A DNA stretch of 22,117 nucleotides from a virus: the IMG/VR virus record IMGVR_UViG_3300025910_000038, positions 1 through 22,117 of that record. One strand, 5' to 3'. This document shows positions 1-6,040 of the stretch, one piece after another. Position 1 is the stretch's first letter. Every line of letters begins with the position of its first letter. The notes under the pieces are model-generated. The model was not told where the DNA came from and made no database searches. It was given only the letters and a program-made list of their open reading frames with translations. Position numbers and translations under genes: made by a program.

Positions 1-66
1 CGTGAGAGCCGAAAGTGCGTTATACTATGTTGTATCATATGCTCCCCTTTCTAAGGGTGTGTGATA

Positions 67-110
67 GGTTTCTTTGCTGTTTCTATGCTATAATAAATGA
101 CAAAGAAACC
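67..110 (+). promoter_or_regulatory. Extended -10 promoter inside a 10-bp inverted repeat
   Basis: An extended -10 element, TGCTATAAT, lies at 86-94. It sits between the arms of a perfect 10-bp inverted repeat (GGTTTCTTTG at 67-76, CAAAGAAACC at 101-110). No good -35 is visible, which is acceptable for a TGn-type promoter. Predicted transcription would start near 101 and run about 60 nt into the terminator at 117-164. The palindrome could be an operator. Inference only. Confidence 0.4.
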
Positions 111-116
111 AACAGG

Positions 117-164
117 GCCAGGGCGTTGCAGCGGCAAACTTCAAGCGCTCTGGCTTTTGCTTTT
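117..164. terminator. Bidirectional intrinsic terminator
   Basis: A nine-base stem with one A-C mismatch on the minus strand (GCCAGGGCG at 117-125, CGCTCTGGC at 146-154) is followed on the plus strand by TTTTGCTTTT. It lies just past the stop codon of the minus-strand HTH gene. It may end that gene and also a short plus-strand transcript from the extended -10 at 86-94. Confidence 0.55.
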
Positions 165-363
165 AGTCGTCTTTTTTGGGCGGTTTGTTTCTCTCGATAA
201 AGGCTTCCAGTTCGGCACGGTCAACCCGCCATTCCTTGCCGATCTTAATCCCCGGTAAGTATCCGCTTCGTAACCAGATGAACACCCGTCGCTCAGGCAC
301 ACTGAGCCGTTTAGCGACTTCCTCCGGCGTAAGCAACGGCTGCATCAGTGTTATCGTCTCCAT
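163..363 (-). CDS. Excisionase-type helix-turn-helix DNA-binding protein
   Basis: This 66-aa protein is almost entirely one winged-HTH domain of the HTH_17/excisionase family. Residues about 10-55 read LTPEEVAKRLSVPERRVFIW, then a GIKIGKEWRV wing and a closing helix DRAELEAFIE, the usual layout of these proteins. The start at 361-363 was chosen over the upstream in-frame ATG because GAAGGA sits 7 bases before it on the coding strand and family similarity begins just after. It lies on the opposite strand from the integrase and about 700 bp away. A role as recombination directionality factor (Xis) is therefore plausible, but a small repressor is equally possible. The lysine-rich tail (NKPPKKDD) is uncharacterised. 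Confidence 0.8.
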   Translation of the reverse strand: METITLMQPLLTPEEVAKRLSVPERRVFIWLRSGYLPGIKIGKEWRVDRAELEAFIERNKPPKKDD

Positions 364-483
364 GAGTATCCTTCGCTGTACCAAGATGTACTGAAATGTA
401 GTATAATACAGACAAGCACATAATACCATGCTACCCTACAAATTTCAAGAGGTTTTTATGACAGTTTTTTCATTTACGTTAAA

Positions 484-508
484 ACTCGAACATAACATTA
501 TGTCGAGT
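484..508 (+). promoter_or_regulatory. Bulged hairpin in the leader of the GIY-YIG gene
   Basis: ACTCGA (484-489), a single unpaired A (490), then CATA (491-494) pair with TATG (499-502) and TCGAGT (503-508) around a 4-nt loop. The 6-bp stem, 1-nt 5' bulge and 4-bp stem match the layout of the leader hairpins at 8962-8989 and 11933-11960, which also precede endonuclease genes. The sequence itself is different, so the relation is suggestive only. It lies just upstream of the ribosome-binding site. Confidence 0.35.
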
Positions 509-526
509 AATAATGGAGGCCAGACC

Positions 527-877
527 ATGTATCACGCCCAACCTTTTCTTTTCCCCATCTATTCCATCTATGCATTGATCGACCCTCGTGATAATTCTGT
601 TCATTACATCGGCATGAGCAAGCAGCCAGAATACCGCCTGTCTCAACATTTTTACCGTAAATTTGGCGGAGCCTATGACTGGCTACAGGAGCTCCTTCAA
701 CAGGGCTTACAGCCACTTCTTAGCATTCTTGAGACGACTGAAAATGAGCAGTATGCCTTCACCCGTGAAAGATACTGGATTGACTTCTATACAGAGCGGC
801 ACGCTCCACTTGCCAACAAATCTCCATATCATATGCGCAAACAGCTAAAGCGCCCTAAACACTCTTTGGGTTACTAG
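527..877 (+). CDS. Small GIY-YIG family endonuclease
   Basis: A 116-aa protein consisting essentially of one GIY-YIG nuclease domain. The GIY strand appears as SIYALIDPRD (residues 13-22) and the YIG strand as HYIGMS (26-31). A conserved arginine follows (EYRL, R37) and a likely metal-binding glutamate lies in RERYW (E81). The ATG at 527 is preceded by GGAGG at 515-519 with 7-base spacing, so it is preferred over the longer frame opening at 428. It is clearly related to the GIY-YIG domain of the endonuclease gene at 9017-9589 (shared YSIYALIDPRD and REKYW/RERYW). It has no separate DNA-binding domain, so it resembles stand-alone phage homing nucleases. Target and mobility are unknown. Confidence 0.82.
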   Translation: MYHAQPFLFPIYSIYALIDPRDNSVHYIGMSKQPEYRLSQHFYRKFGGAYDWLQELLQQGLQPLLSILETTENEQYAFTRERYWIDFYTERHAPLANKSPYHMRKQLKRPKHSLGY

Positions 878-1057
878 AACGTTTTTATATCCGTTGGAAC
901 GTTTGTCACTGGAAACGTTATGTAAAGTATGCTACACTTGCGATACAGGTGTTGCACCTTCCCCATAGATTGTAACCAGGTCTGTACTGCATCCCCTTAT
1001 GCAACCATGTAGGCGTGAGGCGGGAGCCTTTCCCGCCAATTCACACCTGGATACCTT
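878..1057. promoter_or_regulatory. Integrase upstream region: AACGTT repeats and hairpins
   Basis: Three AACGTT palindromes occur at 878-883, 898-903 and 914-919, spaced 20 and 16 bp. They are followed by a small hairpin (AGGTG 947-951, CACCT 955-959). A perfect 7-bp hairpin (GGCGGGA 1019-1025, TCCCGCC 1031-1037) ends 20 bp before the integrase start. The spaced repeats could be repressor or integrase arm-type sites. The hairpin could restrain integrase translation. No attP core can be identified without a host junction. Confidence 0.35.
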
Positions 1058-2044
1058 ATGTTTAATACCTGGCCTATACCCTGGCAGGAGTGCGCGTCTG
1101 CGTTCCTGCAATCGATCTATGATATCTCCGGCTCCGAGCCAAGCCGCGAGACGTATCGCTCAAACCTTGCTCGATTCTTCAAGCATTGTGGCAAGCAGCC
1201 CGACGAGGTTTCTCGTAGCGATGTCCTCGCTTTCATGCAAAGCCCAAGTATCGCACGATGTAACCCTGGCGGCGAGGCCTCGGCTAGCACGAAAAACCAA
1301 CGCCTCTGTGTCCTCACCTCGTTCTATCGCTTCGCCAGCTCCTATGAGGCCAATGGCGAACCTATCTACCAGAAGGCTATACCAACCCAAGGGATACGCT
1401 ACCTCAAGCCTGATGCGCCCTATCGCTCGATGAATACCGACGAACTCAAGCGCTTCTTTGCGGCGATCCCCGGCGATACGATCAAAGGTAAGCGCGATTA
1501 TGCTCTCTTCGCTACCTACTTCTGGACAGCCAGGCGGCGCAACGAGATTGCCGCTATCCGGTGGCGCGACATCGAACCCGCTATTATTGTCGAGCGCGAC
1601 GGAACCAGGCGAACCGGCCATGTCTATCGCTATCGCCCGAAAGGCAAGCACAGGCAAATCAAGACGAAAGAGCTACCGCCGCGTGCCTGGCAACTCATCG
1701 AGCGCTATCTTGAGTCATCCGGTAGGCTCTTCACCATCCAGCCGGACGACTTCATTTTCATTTCGACGAAACCCGGGCAAGCAGGCAAACCGTTGCACGA
1801 CGATTATATTAATACCCTTTTCAAACAGTATGCGATAGCCGCAAACCTTGATGTCAACCGGCTTAGTTTACACTCACTTCGCCACGGCGCAGCCCATGAG
1901 CGCCAGCAGGCCGGGCAAGATATCCTCCTCATCAAAGACCTGCTGGATCACGAACGCCTGGATACGACATTCCGCTATTTGCAGCGTATCGGCGGCGTTG
2001 CTGACCCAGGCGCAAAGCTGCTTGAAGCCAGGTATGGCCTCTAA
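1058..2044 (+). CDS. int: Tyrosine-family site-specific recombinase (phage integrase)
   Basis: A 328-aa tyrosine recombinase, the normal length for phage integrases. Residues about 8-110 form a SAM-like core-binding domain (YRSNLARFFKHCGKQPDEV, then STKNQRLCVLTSFYRFA). The catalytic domain spans about 120-325. The active-site set is visible: R160 in the FWTARRRNEI motif, K195/K197 in RPKGKHRQ, H272 and R275 in LHSLRH, H298 in LLDHERLDTT, and the nucleophile Y307 in FRYLQ. All expected residues are present, so it should be active. The motif normally reads TGLR; here it is TARR. The start has no strong ribosome-binding site, and a hairpin lies just upstream. It ends one base before a 36-bp repeat array and converges on the tas gene. 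Confidence 0.93.
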   Translation: MFNTWPIPWQECASAFLQSIYDISGSEPSRETYRSNLARFFKHCGKQPDEVSRSDVLAFMQSPSIARCNPGGEASASTKNQRLCVLTSFYRFASSYEANGEPIYQKAIPTQGIRYLKPDAPYRSMNTDELKRFFAAIPGDTIKGKRDYALFATYFWTARRRNEIAAIRWRDIEPAIIVERDGTRRTGHVYRYRPKGKHRQIKTKELPPRAWQLIERYLESSGRLFTIQPDDFIFISTKPGQAGKPLHDDYINTLFKQYAIAANLDVNRLSLHSLRHGAAHERQQAGQDILLIKDLLDHERLDTTFRYLQRIGGVADPGAKLLEARYGL

Positions 2045-2045
2045 A

Positions 2046-2810
2046 TGGCTCGCTCTATCTTCCTGGTACACTCCTACGGAATGGCTCGCTCATTGACTTT
2101 GGCACTCTCTCAGACGTTGGCTCGCTCTGCATCGATGGTACTCTCATGGTCATTGGCTCGCTCTAACCTCTTGGCACTCTCTTGTAACATGGCTCGCTCC
2201 GCGTCATTGGTACTCTCATCCGGAGTGGCTCGCTCGCTAACAATGGTACTCTCAGATACCTTGGCTCGCTCGCGCCTATTGGTGCTCTCTATCAAGATGG
2301 CTCGCTCGCAGATGGCGGTACTCTCTGGGCGAATGGCTCGCTCTTGCATTATGATACTCTCATTCTTCCTGGCTCGCTCTCCTTTTAAGGTGCTCTCTTG
2401 CCATGTGGCTCGCTCCGCTACGATGGTGCTCTCCCAGGGACTGGCTCGCTCTTCATCAATGGTGCTCTCGTAAACCCTGGCTCGCTCTATCATCTTGGTA
2501 CTCTCTCGACATTCGGCTCGCTCACATCCACTGGTGCTCTCCAAAGACTTGGCTCGCTCGTATGGTATGATGCTATCCAGCACATTGGCTCGCTCAATAT
2601 GTATGGTACTCTCAAGTATAATGGCTCGCTCATCTTTCATGGTACTTTCCAAGCTGTTGGCTCGCTCACACTGTCTGGACTCTCCTATAGGATAGCTCGC
2701 TCTTTTGCTGTGGCACTCTCCTTGCAAGTGGCTCGCTCGCTTTTTTTGGTACTCTCTGCTAAGATGGCTCGCTCTTCAGCCTTGGTACTCTCGACCTTTT
2801 TGGCTTAGTC
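2046..2810 (-). repeat. TIGR-type array: 21 dual-spacer 36-bp units
   Basis: The plus strand shows 21 consecutive units of TGGCTCGCTC, an 8-nt variable stretch, TGGTACTCTC (often TGGCACTCTC or TGGTGCTCTC), and a second 8-nt variable stretch. This fills 2046-2800, with a decayed block (TGGCTTAGTC) at 2801-2810. All units are 36 bp except unit 18 (35 bp, second block TGGACTCTC). The two blocks share 7 of 10 bases. By eye all 42 spacers differ. This is not CRISPR: repeats are too short and spacers are 8 nt. It matches the published TIGR architecture as I recall it, where one 36-nt guide carries two short spacers and is used by IS110/Nop-related Tas proteins. The guide strand is inferred to be minus (blocks GAGAGTACCA and GAGCGAGCCA), because the array follows the tas gene directly in that direction. 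No terminator was found before the integrase. Confidence 0.88.
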
Positions 2811-3629
2811 GTCCTCCATCGGCCAATTAGGTGGCTTCAAGAGGTCAACATGTCCCATGTGTTCAATAACGAATGGTTTGGGCGGTAATGTGCCATATTC
2901 GGTTTCGTACCACACCCAATGGAGATGTGATAAGAACATCTTGACCGCATACCGCTTAGCACGCTCGTTGATGTGCGCAGGTGGCAGCTTGCCCTGTGCA
3001 TATGCTTTATAGGCTTCGGTTTCCTTACCCACTTTCTTGACAAGCGCCGCCGCCTGCTCAGCAAATGCACCCACTTCGTTGCGTTCCTGCTCTTGCGCTT
3101 TACGCGCTACATACAGCTTGCCATACACATCACGCTCGTTATTCTGGACCTTGACAAAGCTCTCCCCGATCTTCCAGCAGATCACTTTGAGTTCTGCATT
3201 CCAGGGGCGTTTCTGGCCTTTCTCCCAGGAAGCATTCGGGTTGAGTCCGGCAAAACTCCAGATATGCCCAACGGTCGGCGCTTTCGTGATGTCGATATGG
3301 GCCAGCAGGCCAGCGGCCAGCACCGGGCCAATCCCGATAATAGACCGGGCCCATTTGCCAACAACATTCGACTTACTGTACTTATCCAGAGCAGATTGGA
3401 TATTCTTCTCTAAGCCTTCCGTATTGCTATACATCCAGCGTATGAGGTCGTGTGGTTCGCCTGACTCAGACAAGGCGCGTATCTGATTGCCAAAGCGGAT
3501 ACGGTAGCCTTGTACCTGGTAGTAAGCGTCCACCATGAATCTGGCTTCCCCCGATGAGAGGACTTGCGCGGCCGTGCGCAAGTCTTTGTCGAGCTTGACA
3601 AACGGCTCAAGTCCTACGGTGTCTAACAT
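2805..3629 (-). CDS. tasA: TasA-like protein: IS110 Transposase_20/Nop-related, no nuclease domain
   Basis: A 274-aa protein with three signatures of the IS110-family C-terminal (Transposase_20) domain. There is a helix-hairpin-helix-like stretch, SIIGIGPVLAAGLLAHI, plus GHIWSFAGLNP (residues about 97-131). Next comes KRPWNAELKVICWKIGESF (140-158), followed by YGKLYVARK. Last comes a basic helix, NERAKRYAVKMFLSHL (221-236). The N-terminal RuvC-like DEDD domain of real IS110 transposases is absent; residues 1-95 are helical and unlike it. No HNH motif is seen. The start at 3627-3629 has AAAGG upstream; the longer frame to 3683 overlaps the preceding gene. The stop codon touches the last repeat of the adjacent 36-bp array. 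A nuclease-less Tas protein (TasA) that binds DNA through guides from the array fits best. A degenerate IS110 relative is the alternative. Confidence 0.75.
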   Translation of the reverse strand: MLDTVGLEPFVKLDKDLRTAAQVLSSGEARFMVDAYYQVQGYRIRFGNQIRALSESGEPHDLIRWMYSNTEGLEKNIQSALDKYSKSNVVGKWARSIIGIGPVLAAGLLAHIDITKAPTVGHIWSFAGLNPNASWEKGQKRPWNAELKVICWKIGESFVKVQNNERDVYGKLYVARKAQEQERNEVGAFAEQAAALVKKVGKETEAYKAYAQGKLPPAHINERAKRYAVKMFLSHLHWVWYETEYGTLPPKPFVIEHMGHVDLLKPPNWPMEDD

Positions 3630-3642
3630 ACTATTGCCTTTC

Positions 3643-3909
3643 TTATTCTCGCCCGGTGAGTATCGCTCTGATGCGTTTAGCATCTTTGGCTTTCACCATG
3701 CCGACGTTGAGACGTTCTCCGCCCTGACCATGAATGATAAGCTTGTGGCGACTCATGCCGGGCAGCCACATTGCCAGCTTGCTATCCAGGGCCGTGAATG
3801 ATGAGCGTGCCATCGTCTGTGATTTGATGGAGCCGAGTTCGACGATAATATGCGTATCGGTAATAATCACTTTACCTTGCGAGCAACGAGTACGTAAGAG
3901 TTCTGCCAT
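3643..3909 (-). CDS. Small beta-rich protein of the tas operon, possibly PH-like
   Basis: An 88-aa protein of unknown function. The alternation KVIITDTHIIVELGS, then ARSSFTALDSKLAM, then HKLIIHGQGGERLNVGMV, with a closing helix (KAKDAKRIRAIL), resembles small bacterial PH-like domains. That is a fold-level impression only. The ATG at 3907-3909 is preceded by AAGGAAG on the coding strand; the frame extends 10 codons further but without a better site. It sits 13 bases upstream of the tasA-like gene and just after the HTH gene, so all three are probably co-transcribed. No catalytic motif, signal peptide or membrane segment is visible. Position suggests an accessory of the tas system, but nothing in the sequence proves it. 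Confidence 0.6.
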   Translation of the reverse strand: MAELLRTRCSQGKVIITDTHIIVELGSIKSQTMARSSFTALDSKLAMWLPGMSRHKLIIHGQGGERLNVGMVKAKDAKRIRAILTGRE

Positions 3910-3938
3910 GATGTTCTTCCTTTCTACTGTATGATGCA

Positions 3939-4211
3939 CTACGAGTTTTGCGGTTTCTGCTTCAGCGAGAGCGCGGGCGGAACGACGTTAGACCTCACCG
4001 CTGGTTGCTTGTCCGTCTGCTGTTTTCGCTCTTGTGCTTCCTGGCGAAGTTGCCAGATACGCTCGAAATCCTCAAGCTTCATGTAGGCGCGTCTATCGAG
4101 CGGAAACCGCTTTTTCTCGATCTTCAGGTGATCCAGGTAGTAACGCAAGGTGCCACGAGCGACACCAAGCCTTTCTGTTGCCTCCTTGAGCGAAATGTAT
4201 TTTTCTTTCAT
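3939..4211 (-). CDS. MerR/excisionase-like HTH regulator, first gene of the tas operon
   Basis: A 90-aa protein whose residues 4-55 form a MerR-type winged HTH. Helices YISLKEATERLGVARGTLRY are followed by a basic stretch (KIEKKRFPLDRRAY) and KLEDFERIWQL. A Gln/Lys-rich, probably disordered tail follows. GAGGTGAC precedes the ATG on the coding strand. It is the first gene after the strong minus-strand promoter at 4247-4275 and lies upstream of the PH-like and tasA-like genes. It could autoregulate the operon by binding the repeats in the divergent promoter region. Direct regulation is inference. Confidence 0.75.
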   Translation of the reverse strand: MKEKYISLKEATERLGVARGTLRYYLDHLKIEKKRFPLDRRAYMKLEDFERIWQLRQEAQERKQQTDKQPAVRSNVVPPALSLKQKPQNS

Positions 4212-4246
4212 GTCACCTCTTCATTGTGATAAATGCTGATATCCTA

Positions 4247-4275
4247 GTTATAACATACGAGTTTTGGCGTGTCAA
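4247..4275 (-). promoter_or_regulatory. Strong sigma70 promoter for the tas operon
   Basis: On the minus strand TTGACA (plus-strand 4270-4275), a 17-bp spacer and TATAAC (4247-4252) form a near-consensus sigma70 promoter. Transcription would start near 4240 and read the HTH, PH-like and tasA-like genes, then probably the repeat array. Confidence 0.8.
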
Positions 4276-4322
4276 GGCGAAAGATGCCAAATAAGTGGCT
4301 ACAAGTGTTGACATATGGCTAC
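4263..4322. promoter_or_regulatory. Possible operators between divergent promoters
   Basis: Between and within the two divergent promoters there is an inverted repeat, TTTGGCGT (4263-4270) and ATGCCAAA (4284-4291), with one mismatch. There are also two direct copies of TGGCTAC (4296-4302 and 4316-4322), 20 bp apart, the second inside the plus-strand promoter spacer. Such placement is typical of phage operators. The binding protein is unknown; the HTH encoded at 3939-4211 is a candidate. Confidence 0.4.
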
Positions 4323-4336
4323 GAATAGGCTATAAT
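4308..4336 (+). promoter_or_regulatory. Perfect-consensus sigma70 promoter for the early genes
   Basis: TTGACA (4308-4313), a 17-bp spacer and TATAAT (4331-4336) match the sigma70 consensus exactly. The predicted start near 4343 lies 30 bases before the ATG at 4373. It is divergent from the tas-operon promoter. Confidence 0.88.
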
Positions 4337-4372
4337 GTATATAGACAGTGAAACACAAAGGAGATCAAGATT

Positions 4373-4732
4373 ATGAAGACACAAGCAACCATCCAGAGCG
4401 CGGCTATCTACCGTGTCACCGATAAAGTCACCGGCGAGAAGTTCTTCCTGGTGAAGAGCGACAGTTGCCGCGACTGCTACCACGAAGTGCGCTGGGACTC
4501 GGAACGGTTGGCCTGGACCTGCAACGGCGAGCATTGCCAGTACCAGCGCGGCGGCACCACCTGCAAGCACGCTCGTGCGGCCTCAGAGGTGATGCAGGCA
4601 CGGCGCCACGCGGCAGTCCGGCTGCAAGCGGCAGAAGAGCGTGCGGTAGCCAACCTGGCATCAGCCGCTCGGCCCATCGACGAGCGCGGCAGCCTCAACC
4701 ATACCAGCCGCGGCTTTAGTCTGCTACGCTAA
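4373..4732 (+). CDS. SWIM-like zinc-finger protein
   Basis: A 119-aa protein with a cluster of putative zinc ligands: CRDCYHEV (residues about 32-39), then WTCNGEHCQY and GTTCKHARA. The final C..C...C-x-H pattern is that of SWIM-type zinc fingers, which bind DNA or protein. The C-terminal third is Ala/Arg/Glu-rich and probably helical. AAGGAG lies 9 bases before the ATG, and the gene is the first downstream of the perfect promoter at 4308-4336. It should therefore be strongly expressed early. Its stop overlaps the next start by one base (TAATG), giving translational coupling. The exact partner is unknown. Confidence 0.6.
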   Translation: MKTQATIQSAAIYRVTDKVTGEKFFLVKSDSCRDCYHEVRWDSERLAWTCNGEHCQYQRGGTTCKHARAASEVMQARRHAAVRLQAAEERAVANLASAARPIDERGSLNHTSRGFSLLR

Positions 4733-5100
4733 TGGACAGTTGGCAAAGAATGTTGGAGGATGAGCGCGAGGAATTGCGCTTCTTCCTCCGAGAAGAATTC
4801 AAGGAGAAAGAATCGATGGATCAAGAAGAGAGAGAAATGGTAAAGCGTTGGATCGAAGAGGCAATCAAGCCGCTCGTGGAGCGCATTGAAGCACTTGAGC
4901 GCGACATGGATAACCACGAGCACGATGAGTATGCCAGTATTGATCATGTCGAGCGATCTGAGGAAAGCGTCAAGAGTCAGATTTACCGATTGCGCAATGA
5001 CCTGGATAACCTGGAATACCGCGTGAATGATGTAGATCGTAAAGCAGAACGGGCGCAATCCGCAGCCGATAACGCTAGCCGCAATTCTCGTGGCTGGTAA
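4732..5100 (+). CDS. Charged coiled-coil protein, unknown function
   Basis: A 122-aa, highly charged protein dominated by Glu, Asp, Arg and Lys. Heptad-like spacing of Leu/Ile/Val runs through residues about 25-60 (VKRWIEEAIKPLVERIEALE) and 80-118 (IYRLRNDLDNLEYRVNDV), predicting two coiled-coil helices. No ribosome-binding site is visible; the start overlaps the SWIM-protein stop as TAATG, so it is probably translated by re-initiation. It lies directly upstream of a putative recombination protein. No family recognised. Confidence 0.6.
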   Translation: MDSWQRMLEDEREELRFFLREEFKEKESMDQEEREMVKRWIEEAIKPLVERIEALERDMDNHEHDEYASIDHVERSEESVKSQIYRLRNDLDNLEYRVNDVDRKAERAQSAADNASRNSRGW

Positions 5101-5111
5101 GGATCAAGGCA

Positions 5112-5885
5112 ATGCCATTCAATCCGAGCGATCACTTAATGCAAATCAAGAACAAAAACGGCTCGTCTGATTACCTACAAGTAGCGTGGCGTCTCGTCTG
5201 GTTCAGGGAGAAACACCCCCAGGGCACGGTCGATACTGAAGAAGTGGTTATCGACCTGGATCGGGAGGTACAAGAAGAGACGTATGCATGGAATCAAGAA
5301 ACGCGCCGGTCTGAAAAAGTGATGAAGCATGGTCGCGGTTATGCGCGGTTCCGAGCTACCGTTACCGATGGTAAGGGCGGGCGGGCTACTGGCACGAAAT
5401 CCGAACATGCCGCAAGTTTCCCTGACTACATCGAAAAAGCCGAAACCGGCGCGGTTGGCCGCGCTCTTGCTATGCTTGGCTTCGGCACGCAGTTCACCGG
5501 AGATGAGTTTGACGAAGGCGAGCGATTGGCGGATATGCCGCTAGATCGCGGCCAGGTATCCGATAACGGGCGTAAGGGAATAGAAGCCGATACACCTAAA
5601 GCTGCTGCTGGCACTGAACACTTGACGAACGGGGACGGTTCGCCTGCATTCCCTGAGCGCATGAAACCTTCAGACGTTGAAAAGCTCTATAGCGATTTCT
5701 GGCTCTGGACAGGGCTCGATGCAGAGGTCGATGTACGCAAGCGCTGGGAAGCCTGGAAGAGTAGCCTCTTCGGAAAAGCGTACATTGCTGACCAGGACTT
5801 GACAGTGAAGCAGGGGGAAACCCTGCATGAGCGACTTGCAGCGGCACAAAAGAAAGCCGCCGTGACGAAAGGAGGTGATCGATGA
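5112..5885 (+). CDS. Putative ssDNA-annealing recombination protein (Rad52/Erf-like)
   Basis: A 257-aa protein. The N-terminal half is a compact alpha/beta domain (YLQVAWRLVWFREKHP; VVIDLDREV; GYARFRATVTDGKG) ending in a helix, DYIEKAETGAVGRALAMLGF, then GTQFTGDEFDEGERLAD. An E-K-A-x-T-x-A-x-G-R-A-L helix followed by G-Y/F-G is a hallmark of phage single-strand annealing proteins and relatives with a Rad52-like fold. The second half has a Pro/Ala/Gly-rich linker (about 150-180) and a helical C-terminal region (ERMKPSDVEKLYSDFWLWTG). AAGG lies upstream of the ATG. Position among early genes fits a recombination role, but I do not recognise a specific family. Confidence 0.5.
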   Translation: MPFNPSDHLMQIKNKNGSSDYLQVAWRLVWFREKHPQGTVDTEEVVIDLDREVQEETYAWNQETRRSEKVMKHGRGYARFRATVTDGKGGRATGTKSEHAASFPDYIEKAETGAVGRALAMLGFGTQFTGDEFDEGERLADMPLDRGQVSDNGRKGIEADTPKAAAGTEHLTNGDGSPAFPERMKPSDVEKLYSDFWLWTGLDAEVDVRKRWEAWKSSLFGKAYIADQDLTVKQGETLHERLAAAQKKAAVTKGGDR

Positions 5886-6040
5886 CTAAGAAGATATGCC
5901 CTGCCTGCATGGAGAAATGCACGAAGCTCTACGAAATCACGATCGGCGGCGTACAACGTATTCGCGTTTGTTTCCGTTGCAAGCGGGCACATCTCGCCTA
6001 CGAGCGGGAACTAGCGCGTAAGAAGATCAAAGCCTCTTGA
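5882..6040 (+). CDS. 52-aa zinc-ribbon microprotein
   Basis: A short gene reading MTKKICPACMEKCTKLYE through ...CFRCKRAHLAYERELARKK to a TGA at 6038-6040. Two CxxC knuckles (CPAC at 6-9, CFRC at 30-33) predict a small zinc ribbon with a basic helical tail. An excellent Shine-Dalgarno site (GGAGGTGATC) lies just upstream, and the ATG overlaps the preceding stop as ATGA, so translation is well supported. Function unknown; possibly a nucleic-acid-binding accessory to the preceding recombination-like protein. Confidence 0.75.
   Translation: MTKKICPACMEKCTKLYEITIGGVQRIRVCFRCKRAHLAYERELARKKIKAS

Noticed and set aside
999-1433. Alternative-frame open frames across the integrase and other genes
   Set aside because: They overlap the well-supported recombinase in another frame and have no motifs or ribosome-binding sites.
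2045-2727. Long open frames on both strands within the array (12-residue repeats such as ERAxxLEST on minus, MARSxxxVLS on plus)
   Set aside because: The 36-bp period keeps frames open by chance. There are no ribosome-binding sites, the 35-bp unit 18 breaks the phase, and variability is confined to the 8-nt spacers on both strands alike. It is an array, not a repeat protein.
2046-2810. CRISPR array
   Set aside because: Repeats are 10 bp and spacers 8 nt, in an alternating two-repeat pattern, with no cas genes. CRISPR repeats and spacers are each over 20 nt.
2805-3683. Complete IS110-family insertion sequence
   Set aside because: The N-terminal DEDD catalytic domain is missing, and the gene sits in an operon beside a guide-like array with no element ends recognised.
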